From Lactarius indigo (taxonomy: Eukaryota > Basidiomycota > Agaricomycetes > Russulales > Russulaceae), in NCBI GenBank assembly GCA_025766275.1, contig JAFKAC010000007.1, positions 992,001 to 1,056,000 on the forward strand: a stretch of DNA of 64,000 bases. Direction: 5' to 3'. This document shows, piece by piece, positions 11,668 through 20,737 of this stretch; the stretch's first letter is position 1, and every line of letters begins with the position of its first letter. The notes below the pieces were generated by a model that made no database searches, had not been told where the DNA came from, and saw only the letters and a list, made by a program, of their open reading frames with translations. The position numbers and the translations under genes were made by a program.

Positions 11668-12356
11668 TCACTTTCCAATTGGCCTGGATGTTGGACCCCC
11701 CGATACTAGTAGGGTGGCATTGCATCGCTTGAGGCCTTTAGTGGCATTCCTGGATACGGCAGTAAGTGAGAAGTCCAAGTATTCAGTCTCATCAGCCGAG
11801 CATTCAGTCTCATCATCACCGCCCAGAGACTCGCCCAGACAGCTTGCAACTCTGCTATCCCCGAGGTTGCCCATCATGTCCGTGGCAGGCCTAGCTTCAC
11901 AGGTCACTATATGCTACTAGGTCAATTGATCGCACTTACTCTGTGTCAGGTTTGGTTTCGGCAGTATCCAAGACCGAGTATTTGGTCTCATCGTCTGGGT
12001 ATTCAGTCTCATCAGCCGAGAATTTGGTCTCATCATCACTGCCCAGAGACCCGCCCGGACAGCTTGCAACTCTGCTGTCCCCAAAGTTGCCCATCATGTC
12101 CACAGCAGGCCTAGCTTCACAGGTTATTATATGTTACTGGGTCAATTGATCGCACTTACTCTGTGTCAGGTTCCGTTTCGCCAGTATCCAAGACCCTGAA
12201 AGACTTCATGTACATTGAAACACTACTTAGGCTGGGGAGTTGAATTTCCACCACTGATCTTGTTGCTGGCTTGGGACCCCCCTCAGTCATTGTGATCTGC
12301 GCGATGGCCACCTGACGCCTTGCATTGGCATGTGATAGATGTATCCCAACAGGCAT
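11668..12356 (-). CDS. acidic repeat protein of unknown function carried by the hAT
   Basis: The proposed CDS is complement(11668-11890, 11940-12110, 12160-12356), three exons, 196 aa. Introns are 49 bp each, starting GTAAGTGCG and ending AAGCTAG. The start codon is MPVGIHLSHANAR at 12356. Exon 2 (57 codons) and the first part of exon 3 are near copies (PAVDMMGNFGDSRVASC and PATDMMGNLGDSRVASC), each containing DETExxSADETEY-type acidic repeats. The duplicated unit is 220 bp (exon plus intron). The exon is a multiple of three, so duplication keeps the frame. I recognise no domain. It lies inside the hAT on the same strand as the transposase. A copia element is inserted 14 bp upstream of the ATG, so its native promoter is now about 5.2 kb away. 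Confidence 0.45.
11890..12159 (-). repeat. 220-bp tandem duplication of an exon plus intron
   Basis: GTCAATTGATCGCACTTACT occurs at 11921 and 12141, and CTAGCTTCAC at 11891 and 12111, an exact 220-bp offset. Units are about 90% identical. Donor and acceptor sites are duplicated with the exon. Confidence 0.85.
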
Positions 12357-12365
12357 GTTGGAGAC

Positions 12366-12370
12366 TCGGG
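12366..12370. repeat. copia target duplication, left (TCGGG)
   Basis: TCGGG immediately before the LTR at 12371. The same five bases follow the other LTR at 17615-17619. Confidence 0.85.
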
Positions 12371-12769
12371 TGTAAGTTATGGATAGTTTCGGGAGCTCGG
12401 AAGCAGCGCGCGAGGCAAACTAGAAAGAACGGATAATCTCAGTATCGCGCGTGTACGAGCAATGTCTATATTGTATTTACCTAGAAAGAACGGATAATCT
12501 TTCTAGGCGTAAGTGTGCTGAAAGTAAACAAGTGGTAAAGTAAGCTCACCTCAGTATCGCGTGTGTATGAGCGATGTCTGAGGTGCTAGGTACGAGGGAA
12601 CGAAAGTACTTGTACTACGGAGTCAAAAGATGTAATACGTATGGCTGTCATGCTAACGGATATTCAGGGGGACAGGCGATGGACAGATGTATTGTGCTAG
12701 AGTAAGGTTTTAAAGTACGCGTGACGGAAGCTAATGTTCATCACGCATTATCTGCGCTCGATCTCAACA
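12371..12769 (-). repeat. copia 3' LTR
   Basis: 399 bp, TGTAAGTTATGG ... CGATCTCAACA on the plus strand. Contains an internal repeated motif (CTAGAAAGAACGGATAATCT twice, TCAGTATCGCG twice). Same length as the other LTR. Confidence 0.95.
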
Positions 12770-12780
12770 CTCCCCCTCAC
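12770..12780 (-). promoter_or_regulatory. copia polypurine tract
   Basis: The minus strand reads GTGAGGGGGAG directly before the 3' LTR, in the expected plus-strand primer position. Confidence 0.7.
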
Positions 12781-15700
12781 TTCGCGCGGAGGCCAAGTCC
12801 TGCGGCGAAGTGCTTCACCTTGGGAGATGGGAGCGCCTTCGTGAGCACATCGGCCACCATGTCTTCAGTCAGGCAGTAGATGAGCCGGACAACGCCCTGT
12901 TTGACTACCCAACGAATAAAATGGTACCGCACGTCGATGTGCTTCGTGCGGGCGTGGTACTGGTGGTCGTGGGCGAGCGCGATGGCCGACTGATTGTCGC
13001 ACAGCATCGTCGTCGCATCCTTGAAGGGACCGAACACGTCGGAGAGGAGGCTGCGCATCCAGAGCGCCTCCTTCAATCTGTGCATCGCCACGACGTACTC
13101 ACTCTCGGTGGTGGACAGGGAGACAATCTCCTGTCGCTTTGAGGACCATGAGACGGTGCCGCCATCAATGAGAAATGCGTAACTGGAGATGGCACATCGG
13201 TCTTCTGCCATGCTGCCATCTGCATCGGTATAGCCCGTGAGGGCGCGTTGCGTCTTGCCGTACGAGAGCCACAGGTTGCGGGTGCCAGCCAGATAGTGAA
13301 AGATTCACTTTACGGCTTCCCAATGCGCAGGCCCTGGGTTTGTCGAGAAGCGTGCCACGGTGGACACGGCGAATGAGATGTCGGGGCGCATGGCGAGTGC
13401 AGCCCAGTTGAGGGCGCCGACGGCCTCGCAATAGGGGACGTCGCGCATGACCGCGAATTCCGCCACGTTCGCAGGGGCCTGCTCGGATGTGAGTTGGGCT
13501 TGCACGTCCATTGGCGTAGAGAGGGGCTTGAGGTTGGTGAGGTGGAAACAGTTGAGAATGGCGTCAATGTACGCGTGCTGGGAGAGGTGGATGGTGCTGG
13601 CCGCGCGGTTGCGCTTCACCTTGATGCCAAGCATCCAGTGAAGCTCACCCAAGTCAGTGACTTCAACGTGCTTGGCGAGGCTGCGCTTGAAGTCCTCGAC
13701 GAGGGGTTGACCGCTCGCGGCGATGGTGCAGTCGTCGACGTGCACGGCGATGACTATGGCCTTGTGCGTCTTCGCGTTGGTTTTGTGGTAGACGGCCTGG
13801 TCGACGGAACATTGGGTGAAGCCGAGGGTGGTGAGGATGTGGGTGAAAGTCTGGTACCAGCGGCGCCTGGCCTGCTTCAAGCCGTACAAGGCCTTCTGCA
13901 GTCGCAGGACTTGTGTCCCTGAGGCCAGTGCCGTGTACCCAGGTGGTTGTCGCATATACAGCACCTCGTTGTCGCGTAGTACACCATTGAGGTATGCACC
14001 CTTGATGTCAACTTGGTGCAGGACTAGGGTGAGGCGATTGGCCATCGCAATGATCGCGCGTGAGGACGCGAGCTTCGCGACTGGCGCGAATGTGTTGTCA
14101 TAGTCCACGCTGTCGATTTGCAAAAAACCTTGGGCAACGAGCCGGGCTTTGTAGCGGGCGATGTTCCCTGCGGCGTCCTTCTTTGCCTTGAAGACCCACT
14201 TCGAGCCGATAACGTTGGCTCCAGGTGGGGGCTCCTCCAGGTGCCAGGTGCCAGCGGCGTTGAGCGTGGCGAGCTCCTTGTCAATGGCCTTCTCCCAGAG
14301 AAGCCAGTCTGGACGACGCTTCGCCTTGGCCAGCGTTCTTGGCTCTAGGGCCTCCGCCTCTGCAGTCTCGGCGGCGAGGACATGCTCGAGCCAGCCTGAG
14401 TCCTCGAGGCGTCGAGAGCTGTGTCAACTGCCCACACTCCCCCTGTCTCCTCAGTGTCTCCATCGAATCTGCCCGGGAGCTGAAGTCCGGCAGGGATGAT
14501 AGGGTCTGAGCGGTGCGCTGACGACATGCCTACGCCCTTGAGTAGGTGGCGTAGCGTGCGTGAGGGCTGTTGAGTCCTGGTTGGCTGTGGCATTCTCCAC
14601 GGGTCGGTCTTGCTGTCGCCTTCTGTGCTCTCGGATGTTGAGGTCTCGGATAGTGGTGTGAGGGGTGATAGGGGTGATGATGGGCTCGGCGCGTGCTGTG
14701 CGAGGGTCTTGATGGGTGGTAGTGAAGGTTGGGAGGAAGGGATGGAAGAAGTTGAGGGGGTCGATGGCGCGGCATGCTGCTCGCCCTCCATACCTGGGAT
14801 CAATATTCCCTCCCCCTCGAGCTGCTGTGCCATGCTAAAGTGCACGTTGCGCTCCGTCGTAACGCCCCGCATGGCCGGGAAATACACACAATGCGCGTGT
14901 GACTCGGTTTCAAAGCTGAGCCAACGGCCTTCGCGTGCACGTGCGTCAAACTTGGTGCCTGTGGGGTTATGCACCCACATGTGTGCGCCCCACTGCTGCA
15001 AGCCCGAGAGGTCGGGTGCACGTCCAAACAGCGCCTGGAAAGGCGTCAGGCCATTGAGGGCCTGCGTCGCCGTGCGGTTTTTCAGCCAGGTGGCATGCCG
15101 CAGCACTTCGCCCCATAAGAACTTGGGGAGGCCGCTTGAATGGGTGAACGTGCAGAGGCGTTCCGTGATGGTGCGGTTCAGCCGTTTGGCGACGCCGTTG
15201 AGCTGGGGGGTGTCGTGGACAGTGAGACAGCGGGCGGTGCCAGCCTCCTTGAGGTGCTGGTCGAACGCCTCGCTTAGGTATTCGCCGCCGCAGTCCGAGC
15301 GAAGGACTTTGATGCCGGTGCAGTGCTGCTGCGTCATGGCCCACTTCTCGAATGCCTTGTATGCGCCGAGAGCCTCTGCTTTCGTGCGCAGGAGGTACGT
15401 GACAGTGTACCTGGTGGTGTCGTCTGTGAAGGTGATGAAGTACCGGCACCCGCACTTGCTAGCGACGGGCGACGGTCCCCACACGTCCATGTGGACTTCC
15501 TCGCCGAAGCGTTGGGCCTGTGGGCCGACGCACATCTTTGGGACGGGCTTGCGGGTCGCGTGCGCAAATATGCAGGCGTCGCACTCCACCTCTTGCGAGT
15601 TGGGATTGAGCTTGATCCCAGTGACGAGGTTTTTCTCGACAAGAGCTCGGGCGCTTGCTGGCACGATGTGGCCCATCCGTCGATGCAACTCCATGACCGT

Positions 15701-17161
15701 GATGGTCTTGACGGAGTGCGCAGATTCAGCGGCATGTGCGACGCGGTACAGGCTGCGGGAGGACTGGGGTATGCGGGCGACGCGTCCACTTTCTGGGGCG
15801 AACAGGTCGAGGTGGCCGCCGCCAATCGAGACGCGGTAGCCGATCTTGTCCAACGCGCTGAGTGATACCAGAGTGTATCCCACAGCCGGCGTGTGGAGAA
15901 CGTTGGTGAGGGTGAGGGTGGATGGGGTGCTGCCGTTCGGTACATGCAGTGTGAGGGTGCCGGTTCCGATGGCGGGGAACTGCTGCTGGTTCACGGCATT
16001 GAGGGTGATGGGTGGGTCGAGGACTGTGTAAGTGGTGAAGTCGGATTTGTAGGGGGTGATATGTTGTGTCGTGCCCGAGTCATATAACTCAATGCGCTCG
16101 CCCTGGTCATTGCTGGCTGGCATGGTAGCTGCTGCCATGGTGTCCCCATGCGTTCCCACTGGCTCCTCAAGAGCGAGGTCCACGGCCCAGCACTCGTCGA
16201 CATCTTCGTTGTTGGCCGCGACAGCATTCGCCAACCCGACAGGCTTCGTCTCCACCTTGTGCTCTTTGCCTGCCTTTTCCTCCTTCTTGGGAGATCGGCA
16301 CTCCCGCACCCAATGGCCTGCCTTGCCGCAGTTGTGACAGTTGCCCTTGCGGCGATGTCGTCTATTCTCGGAGCCCATGGCTGCGAGAGCTTCGTCTCCG
16401 GCGGCCTGAGACCTGGCCCCAGACTTGGTGGGTTGAGACTTGGCCCGGTAGTTCTTTATTCGGTCCGCCTCCTCGCATATGTGAGTGATGAGATCGTCAG
16501 TGTCTATGGTGGTGAGATGGTTGTAGAGGGCGGCGCCGGAGAGAAGGCCCGATGCGAAGCGTGCGAGCTCTTCTGGGATTCCCCGAAGGACCGTGCGCTG
16601 GTAATCCCTGTGCGAGATTATCACCCCGGCGGCCAAAAGCTCTTCGCGTTTGAAATGCAGGCCTGTGAGGAAAGCGCGAACATCGCCTCCCTTGGGACAG
16701 CGCATTTTGTAGAATGCCGTTTCGAGGTCATTCTGCACGTAGATGCTCTTGGCCGTGAACTCTTGGGCGATTCGCTTCCATCGCAGGTGAGCGGTGGGGG
16801 AAGGGCCCATGCGTACAGCCGTCGTGTCGTGGAGCCGTTGTGAGAGGAGGTATCGCGCGACCTTGTCGTCGTGCTCCCACTTCACTTTTTCTGCTTTCTC
16901 TTCCTCTGTAGGGGCCATGGGGTCTTTGGGCAGCGGGCAAGGGTTGGTGCCGTCGAAGAAGCCCCATTGGTTGGTTATGTCCATCGCCTCGCTGAAGCGC
17001 ATAAGAAATACAGCCCAGTTTGAGCCATCAGTTTCCAGGTGAGGGATGTTTGCAGGGAGCAGTTCTACAGTGGAAGGAGGTTGGGAAGGGGGCGGCATGG
17101 CCGACGAAGACGCAGACGCAGATCCAGATGCAAGGGTTCCAGTCATACTGATTTCAGACAA
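12777..17161 (-). pseudogene. copia gag-pol polyprotein with three lesions
   Basis: Starts MSEISMTGTLASGSASASS at 17161. A Gag region is followed by a CHNCGKAGHWVREC zinc knuckle (about 16300-16345), protease motif YDSGTTQHI (about 16065), and integrase HHCC finger (LHRRMGH ... CDACIFAHA). Integrase core motifs are MDVWGPSP and RSDCGGEY, but the third acidic residue is lost: NGVAKRLN has Lys (codon at 15185-15187) where NGVAERxN is expected. The first frame ends at 14345. RT and RNase H continue in another frame, so a frameshift lies near 14400. RT has VHVDD at its catalytic site (about 13740). The frame is then cut by TGA at 13305-13307 (between EAVK and IFHYLAGT). RNase H follows (TESEYVVAMHRLKEA, DNQSAIALAHD) to 12777. 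Confidence 0.9.
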
Positions 17162-17203
17162 TAGCGAGGTGGAGATGGTGTGTGGTATTAGCGACGCTCG
17201 GCA

Positions 17204-17213
17204 GGGCCCATAA
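17204..17213 (-). promoter_or_regulatory. copia primer-binding site, initiator tRNA-Met anticodon region
   Basis: Two bp inside the 5' LTR the minus strand reads TTATGGGCCC, the exact complement of GGGCCCAUAA. That matches the anticodon stem-loop of eukaryotic initiator tRNA-Met. Priming from an internal (half-molecule) tRNA site is known for Drosophila copia. Here it is inferred from the match and position. Confidence 0.6.
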
Positions 17214-17215
17214 TT

Positions 17216-17614
17216 TGTAAGTTATGGATAGTTTCGGGAGCTCAGAAGCAGCATGCGAGGCGAACTAGAAAGAACGGATAATCTCAGTATCGTGCGTGTA
17301 CGAGCGATGTCTATATTGTATTTACCTAGAAAGAACGGATAATCTTTCTAGGCGTAAGCATGCTGAAAGTAAACGAGTGGTAAAGTAAGCTCACCTCAGT
17401 ATCGCGCGTGTACAAGCGATGTCTGAGGTGCTAGGTACGAGGGAACGAAAGTACTTGTACTACGGAGTCAAAAGATGTAATACGTATGGCTGTTATGCTA
17501 ACGGATATTCAGGGGGACAGGCGACGGACAGATGTATTGTGCTAGAGTAAGGTTTTAAAGTACGCGTGATGGAAGCTAATGTTCATCGCACATTATCTGC
17601 GCTCGATCTCAACA
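17216..17614 (-). repeat. copia 5' LTR
   Basis: 399 bp, 95.7% identical to 12371-12769. The 17 differences are all transitions. Followed by the TCGGG duplication at 17615-17619. Confidence 0.95.
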
Positions 17615-17619
17615 TCGGG

Positions 17620-19668
17620 GAGGATGGAAGAGGCGTGGCGTAGGGTAATAAATAAATAAAGGTGTGTGTCTCTATCTTTGATTGTTCGATTTTCTTATGA
17701 CACCACTTGCAATCCTGTGTGTTGCACAATGAAGTCGGAAGCACTGATGAACATGAATTGGTGGGGTGGTGCTAATGCCCGAGAAAGGCGGATGTTGGAC
17801 AGGCGACTGAAACAACTGAGTGGTTTCAAGGCTACTACAGTACATAAGAGTCTAATGTATGTCACACGGACAGTGCGACACTTGGACAGGATTGTAAGTG
17901 ACAACATAACAAACCAAATATATAGTGTTGTAATAAACCGAGTGTATGGCGTCTGTGTATCCCTGGGGTCCAAAAATCATGTAAAAGCTGTTTCGTCGAT
18001 GGGTAGAAACAGACTGACCTTTGTTTTTTTACCCCCACACCACACCTCTTCCATTCTCTTTGAGACAGGGTCAATCTTGTCTGGGAGATGAACCGGATAC
18101 AGGCCCATATGTGCTCATGCATGCCTCCACGGTGACTGCACCTGAGCCTGGGTGCGCGTAGACTAGCGACTCGAGCACTCTGACCATTACCTCAGGAATG
18201 GGATTGTGTTGGGCAGGAGCATGGCAGAGTGGATCCATGTAGTGCTACCCATCCTCAGGCTCTTCCATGTGGTGTCGATCTTCCTCGACCGCCGGAATCC
18301 CACAGTAGAGTAATGATGTCGATGAGATTACTAAGTCCCGTAGTTGAGAGCGTGCGTAAGAAGCCTTGAGGGGGATGGTGCGTTGCCCAGTAAAGGGCTG
18401 CAGGCAGGCACGCATGAGTGAAAACACATACCTAGGGCCCTAGGGCTGCAGCAGCAGACAGCCCCCCTGTCGTGACTCCTATTCTGATTATTAGTTAGGG
18501 TCGTGCTTTCGAGCTCAAATGTATTTTATTAAACACAAGTTCGACCCTCATATACCTCAAGCAACAGTAAGTAGGGGTGGTGTAGTCGAAAATGCCAAGT
18601 CGAGATTGGGCTGGTAGATATCACAAGTAGGGGAAAGTAAGTAAGTAAGGAGGGGCTTTAGCGACAGAGTCCATGAGTCGGAAAGGTGAGGATAACACGC
18701 GTAAGTGGGTCCCAAGGTTGGTGGTCTTGAATGAAGCCGGAACCAGGAAGGCCAGTGAAATGGGGTAAGTAGACGAGACATGTTGGTCTGAAACGAACGT
18801 GAGAAAGAACGATATTGGCCAAAGAGGCAGTACAAGTTGGTTTTGACAAGGCATGCAGCGCACTGGAGGAAGTGAAAAGTAAGAGATTTGAAGGGTTGAA
18901 GGGAGGTTTGAGGCATACCTTTGCTTGAGACAAAGAGCGTGACACAAGGCCTGTCAGCCAAGGGTATACGCGTTGACAATGTTGCACGGTTGTGTGAAAG
19001 TTAGGTAAAGAAAGGCTCGCAACACAGGGAACAGAAGGGAGTATGTTTTGAAGTGAGACCCTTGGCAATGTTTTGAGCGAGTTGCCTTTGGGTATGGTGT
19101 GGGTGGATGAGGGCCGTCGGAGTCGGAGTGGTTGAACATTGGGAAAGGGCAAAGGAGCGACTGGGGTTGAGACAAGATGGTGGGGGAAAGAAAGAAAGAA
19201 AGTTGGAGAACGAAGCGAGTGATGGGCTTTTGATAAAAGGCGAAGACCATTGATCTTCCTTCCAAGGATGGAGAGCCAAGTCACGTGTCAGGCTGATGAC
19301 TCTGAAACGACCGAAAGCACTTACAAGGGCCACAGCACCCTCACACTGCACAGGCTGCCAACGTCTGCAGTTGTTGGTGCTGTCGCCCAGGAGGCAAAAT
19401 TAAAACAAAAGAATGAATCTATGATTAAAGAGAATGAGGACATACCGAGTGGAAGCTGTTCCGTGTGAAAACTGCTCTATGCAAAGCCCGAGGGCTAACT
19501 GGTTGGCCGTCGATCTTGCCGTCGATGATGATGTCTTGATCATTTGGCCGAAGGCCTGCAGTGTTGGCGAACTGCGTGAAAGGTGCCTTGAATCAGTCTT
19601 CAGGTAGCAGGAGCAATTGCATTGAACGGCCCGTTGTAGGGCAAGACAAAGGGCTTATGGTGGTGACT
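17620..19668. other. hAT interior right of copia, no confident gene
   Basis: This is the former upstream flank of the 11668-12356 gene (17620-18100), then minus-strand frames of up to 208 codons (18658-19284) rich in S, P, L and H with no recognisable domain. The part around 19030-19240 (minus) resembles 10895-11110 (plus), including a MFNHSDSDGP/MPNYSDVNG-like start. I treat these as decayed or non-coding copies. A 141-codon plus-strand ORF (17666-18091) has no motif. Confidence 0.35.
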
Positions 19669-20398
19669 GTGGTTGTAACGTTACAGTAGGAACATTCAGC
19701 TCGGCGTGAGCAAGTCTGGTCTTTCTATGTCAATGAGCGAGAGTTCAGCCGGCAATGGCAAGGTTTAAGTGGTTAACAAGAATCTCAGAGTATGACACAA
19801 TACTCAAGATGTGAGTGGAGTTCAAGGGGTTCAAGAGGTTCGACGGTTCAGCAGAGAGTTACCCCAAGGGAATGGGAAAACAATGTATACTGTGATGGTA
19901 AAGAAGTCGAGTCTAAGGATACAAGCTACTTAGGGCCACGACTTATATAGAAAAAGGTTTGTTTGTGTGGAACAAACAAATGGCGCAATCCGCAGCAAGT
20001 GCGGGAAGCAACACAGCAATCCGCAGCAAGCGTGTGAAGAAAGTACAGCAATCCGCAGCAGGCACAGGAAAAGGAAGAAGATGTGCACAGCTATCCACAG
20101 TAAGTGTGAGAAGAAGTAAGGATATAAAAGGCAAGTGAGACACGTCTCAAAGTTAAAAATAGAAATGAGACACCTGCCATAAAAGGGTGCATTTAGCCCA
20201 AGTATAGTAGTAATAAAGACTTATAAGGACAATGAGTGTCTCATTGTCTCACTTTGCACTAGGAGAGAATCTTAAGGCTCCTAGTGCACAGCAAGTCCGA
20301 AAAAGGGAAAGCCAAGAAAGGAAAGACTTTCCCGCGAACGCAAGTGTAAGTAAGAAATTAAAGTAAAGTTGAAAACAAGTCCAGTCCGTAACAGTGGT
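19669..20398 (-). mobile_element. solo LTR (19674-20393) with 5-bp target duplication
   Basis: The element reads TGTAACGTTACAG ... CCAGTCCGTAACA, 720 bp, flanked by GTGGT at 19669-19673 and 20394-20398. The minus strand has a TATATAAG box (plus-strand position about 19940), suggesting minus orientation. Short repeats CAATCCGCAGCA occur three times near 19985-20060. There is no coding region. Nested inside the hAT. Confidence 0.8.
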
Positions 20399-20707
20399 GG
20401 GGTGCCAGGTATCTGTGAGAGTGCACCGTTAAATGGCAAGTTATGTGAGGTGACATTTGCATCAAGTTTGTAATTGCTCACCTAAACTTGCTGCCTAGAC
20501 CAAGTTCCAGCATGTACATCTCAGCTAGATGCGAGAGTTAAGAATACCTGAGTCCAAACGCGTTCAGAAGCGTTCACCTACGGTTCAGCAGAATCTGAGT
20601 CTTGCTGAACCGCGAACGAAACCGTGGTCCAGTCCAGGACAGTCGGCCGAACCCGAACCTAAGATTGGGGTCTGGTTCAGTTAGGTTCAGGTCCAAACCA
20701 AAGTTCA

Positions 20708-20729
20708 GAACCAAACTTTGACAACACTA
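20708..20729 (-). repeat. hAT right terminal inverted repeat
   Basis: Complement reads TAGTGTTGTCAAAGTTTGGT plus two bases, 21/22 matches to the left end. The first 8 bases also match the MITE at 43475. Confidence 0.9.
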
Positions 20730-20737
20730 CACTGGTA
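20730..20737. repeat. 8-bp target-site duplication, right (CACTGGTA)
   Basis: Identical to 6017-6024. Part of the coding sequence of the split gene. Confidence 0.9.

Larger units (their letters stand above)
12371..17614 (-). mobile_element. complete Ty1/copia retrotransposon, defective
   Basis: 5244 bp, with two 399-bp LTRs (12371-12769 and 17216-17614), 5-bp target duplication TCGGG, primer-binding site, polypurine tract and one gag-pol region, all on the minus strand. Pol order is gag, zinc knuckle, protease, integrase, RT, RNase H, i.e. copia order. It is inserted in the 5' untranslated region of the small gene at 11668-12356, inside the hAT. Coding lesions (frameshift, in-frame TGA, integrase Glu-to-Lys) make it inactive. 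LTR divergence is 17/399, all transitions. Confidence 0.95.
6025..20729 (-). mobile_element. 14.7-kb hAT transposon carrying extra genes and nested retroelements
   Basis: Ends are 22-bp inverted repeats with one mismatch (left TAGTGATGTCAAAGTTTGGT..., right complement TAGTGTTGTCAAAGTTTGGT...). They are flanked by perfect 8-bp direct repeats CACTGGTA. Both subterminal regions (about 6040-6245 and 20585-20720) are dense in GGTTC/GAACC motifs, as expected for hAT subterminal binding sites. An hAT transposase gene lies inside on the minus strand (6676-10461). Excising 6025-20729 plus one duplication rejoins the nuclease-like gene in frame with its paralogue as template. Nested inside are a solo LTR (9313-9884), a copia element (12371-17614) and a second solo LTR (19674-20393). 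Without these and their duplications the hAT is about 8.15 kb. It also carries a non-transposase gene at 11668-12356. Confidence 0.9.

Noticed and set aside
14610..15839. 409-codon plus-strand ORF (and several others on the plus strand at 13-17 kb)
   Set aside because: Antisense shadows of the GC-rich copia gag-pol; no domain, while the minus strand has all copia motifs.
17666..18091. 141-codon plus-strand ORF in the hAT
   Set aside because: No motif, no splice partners, lies in the displaced 5' flank of the cargo gene.
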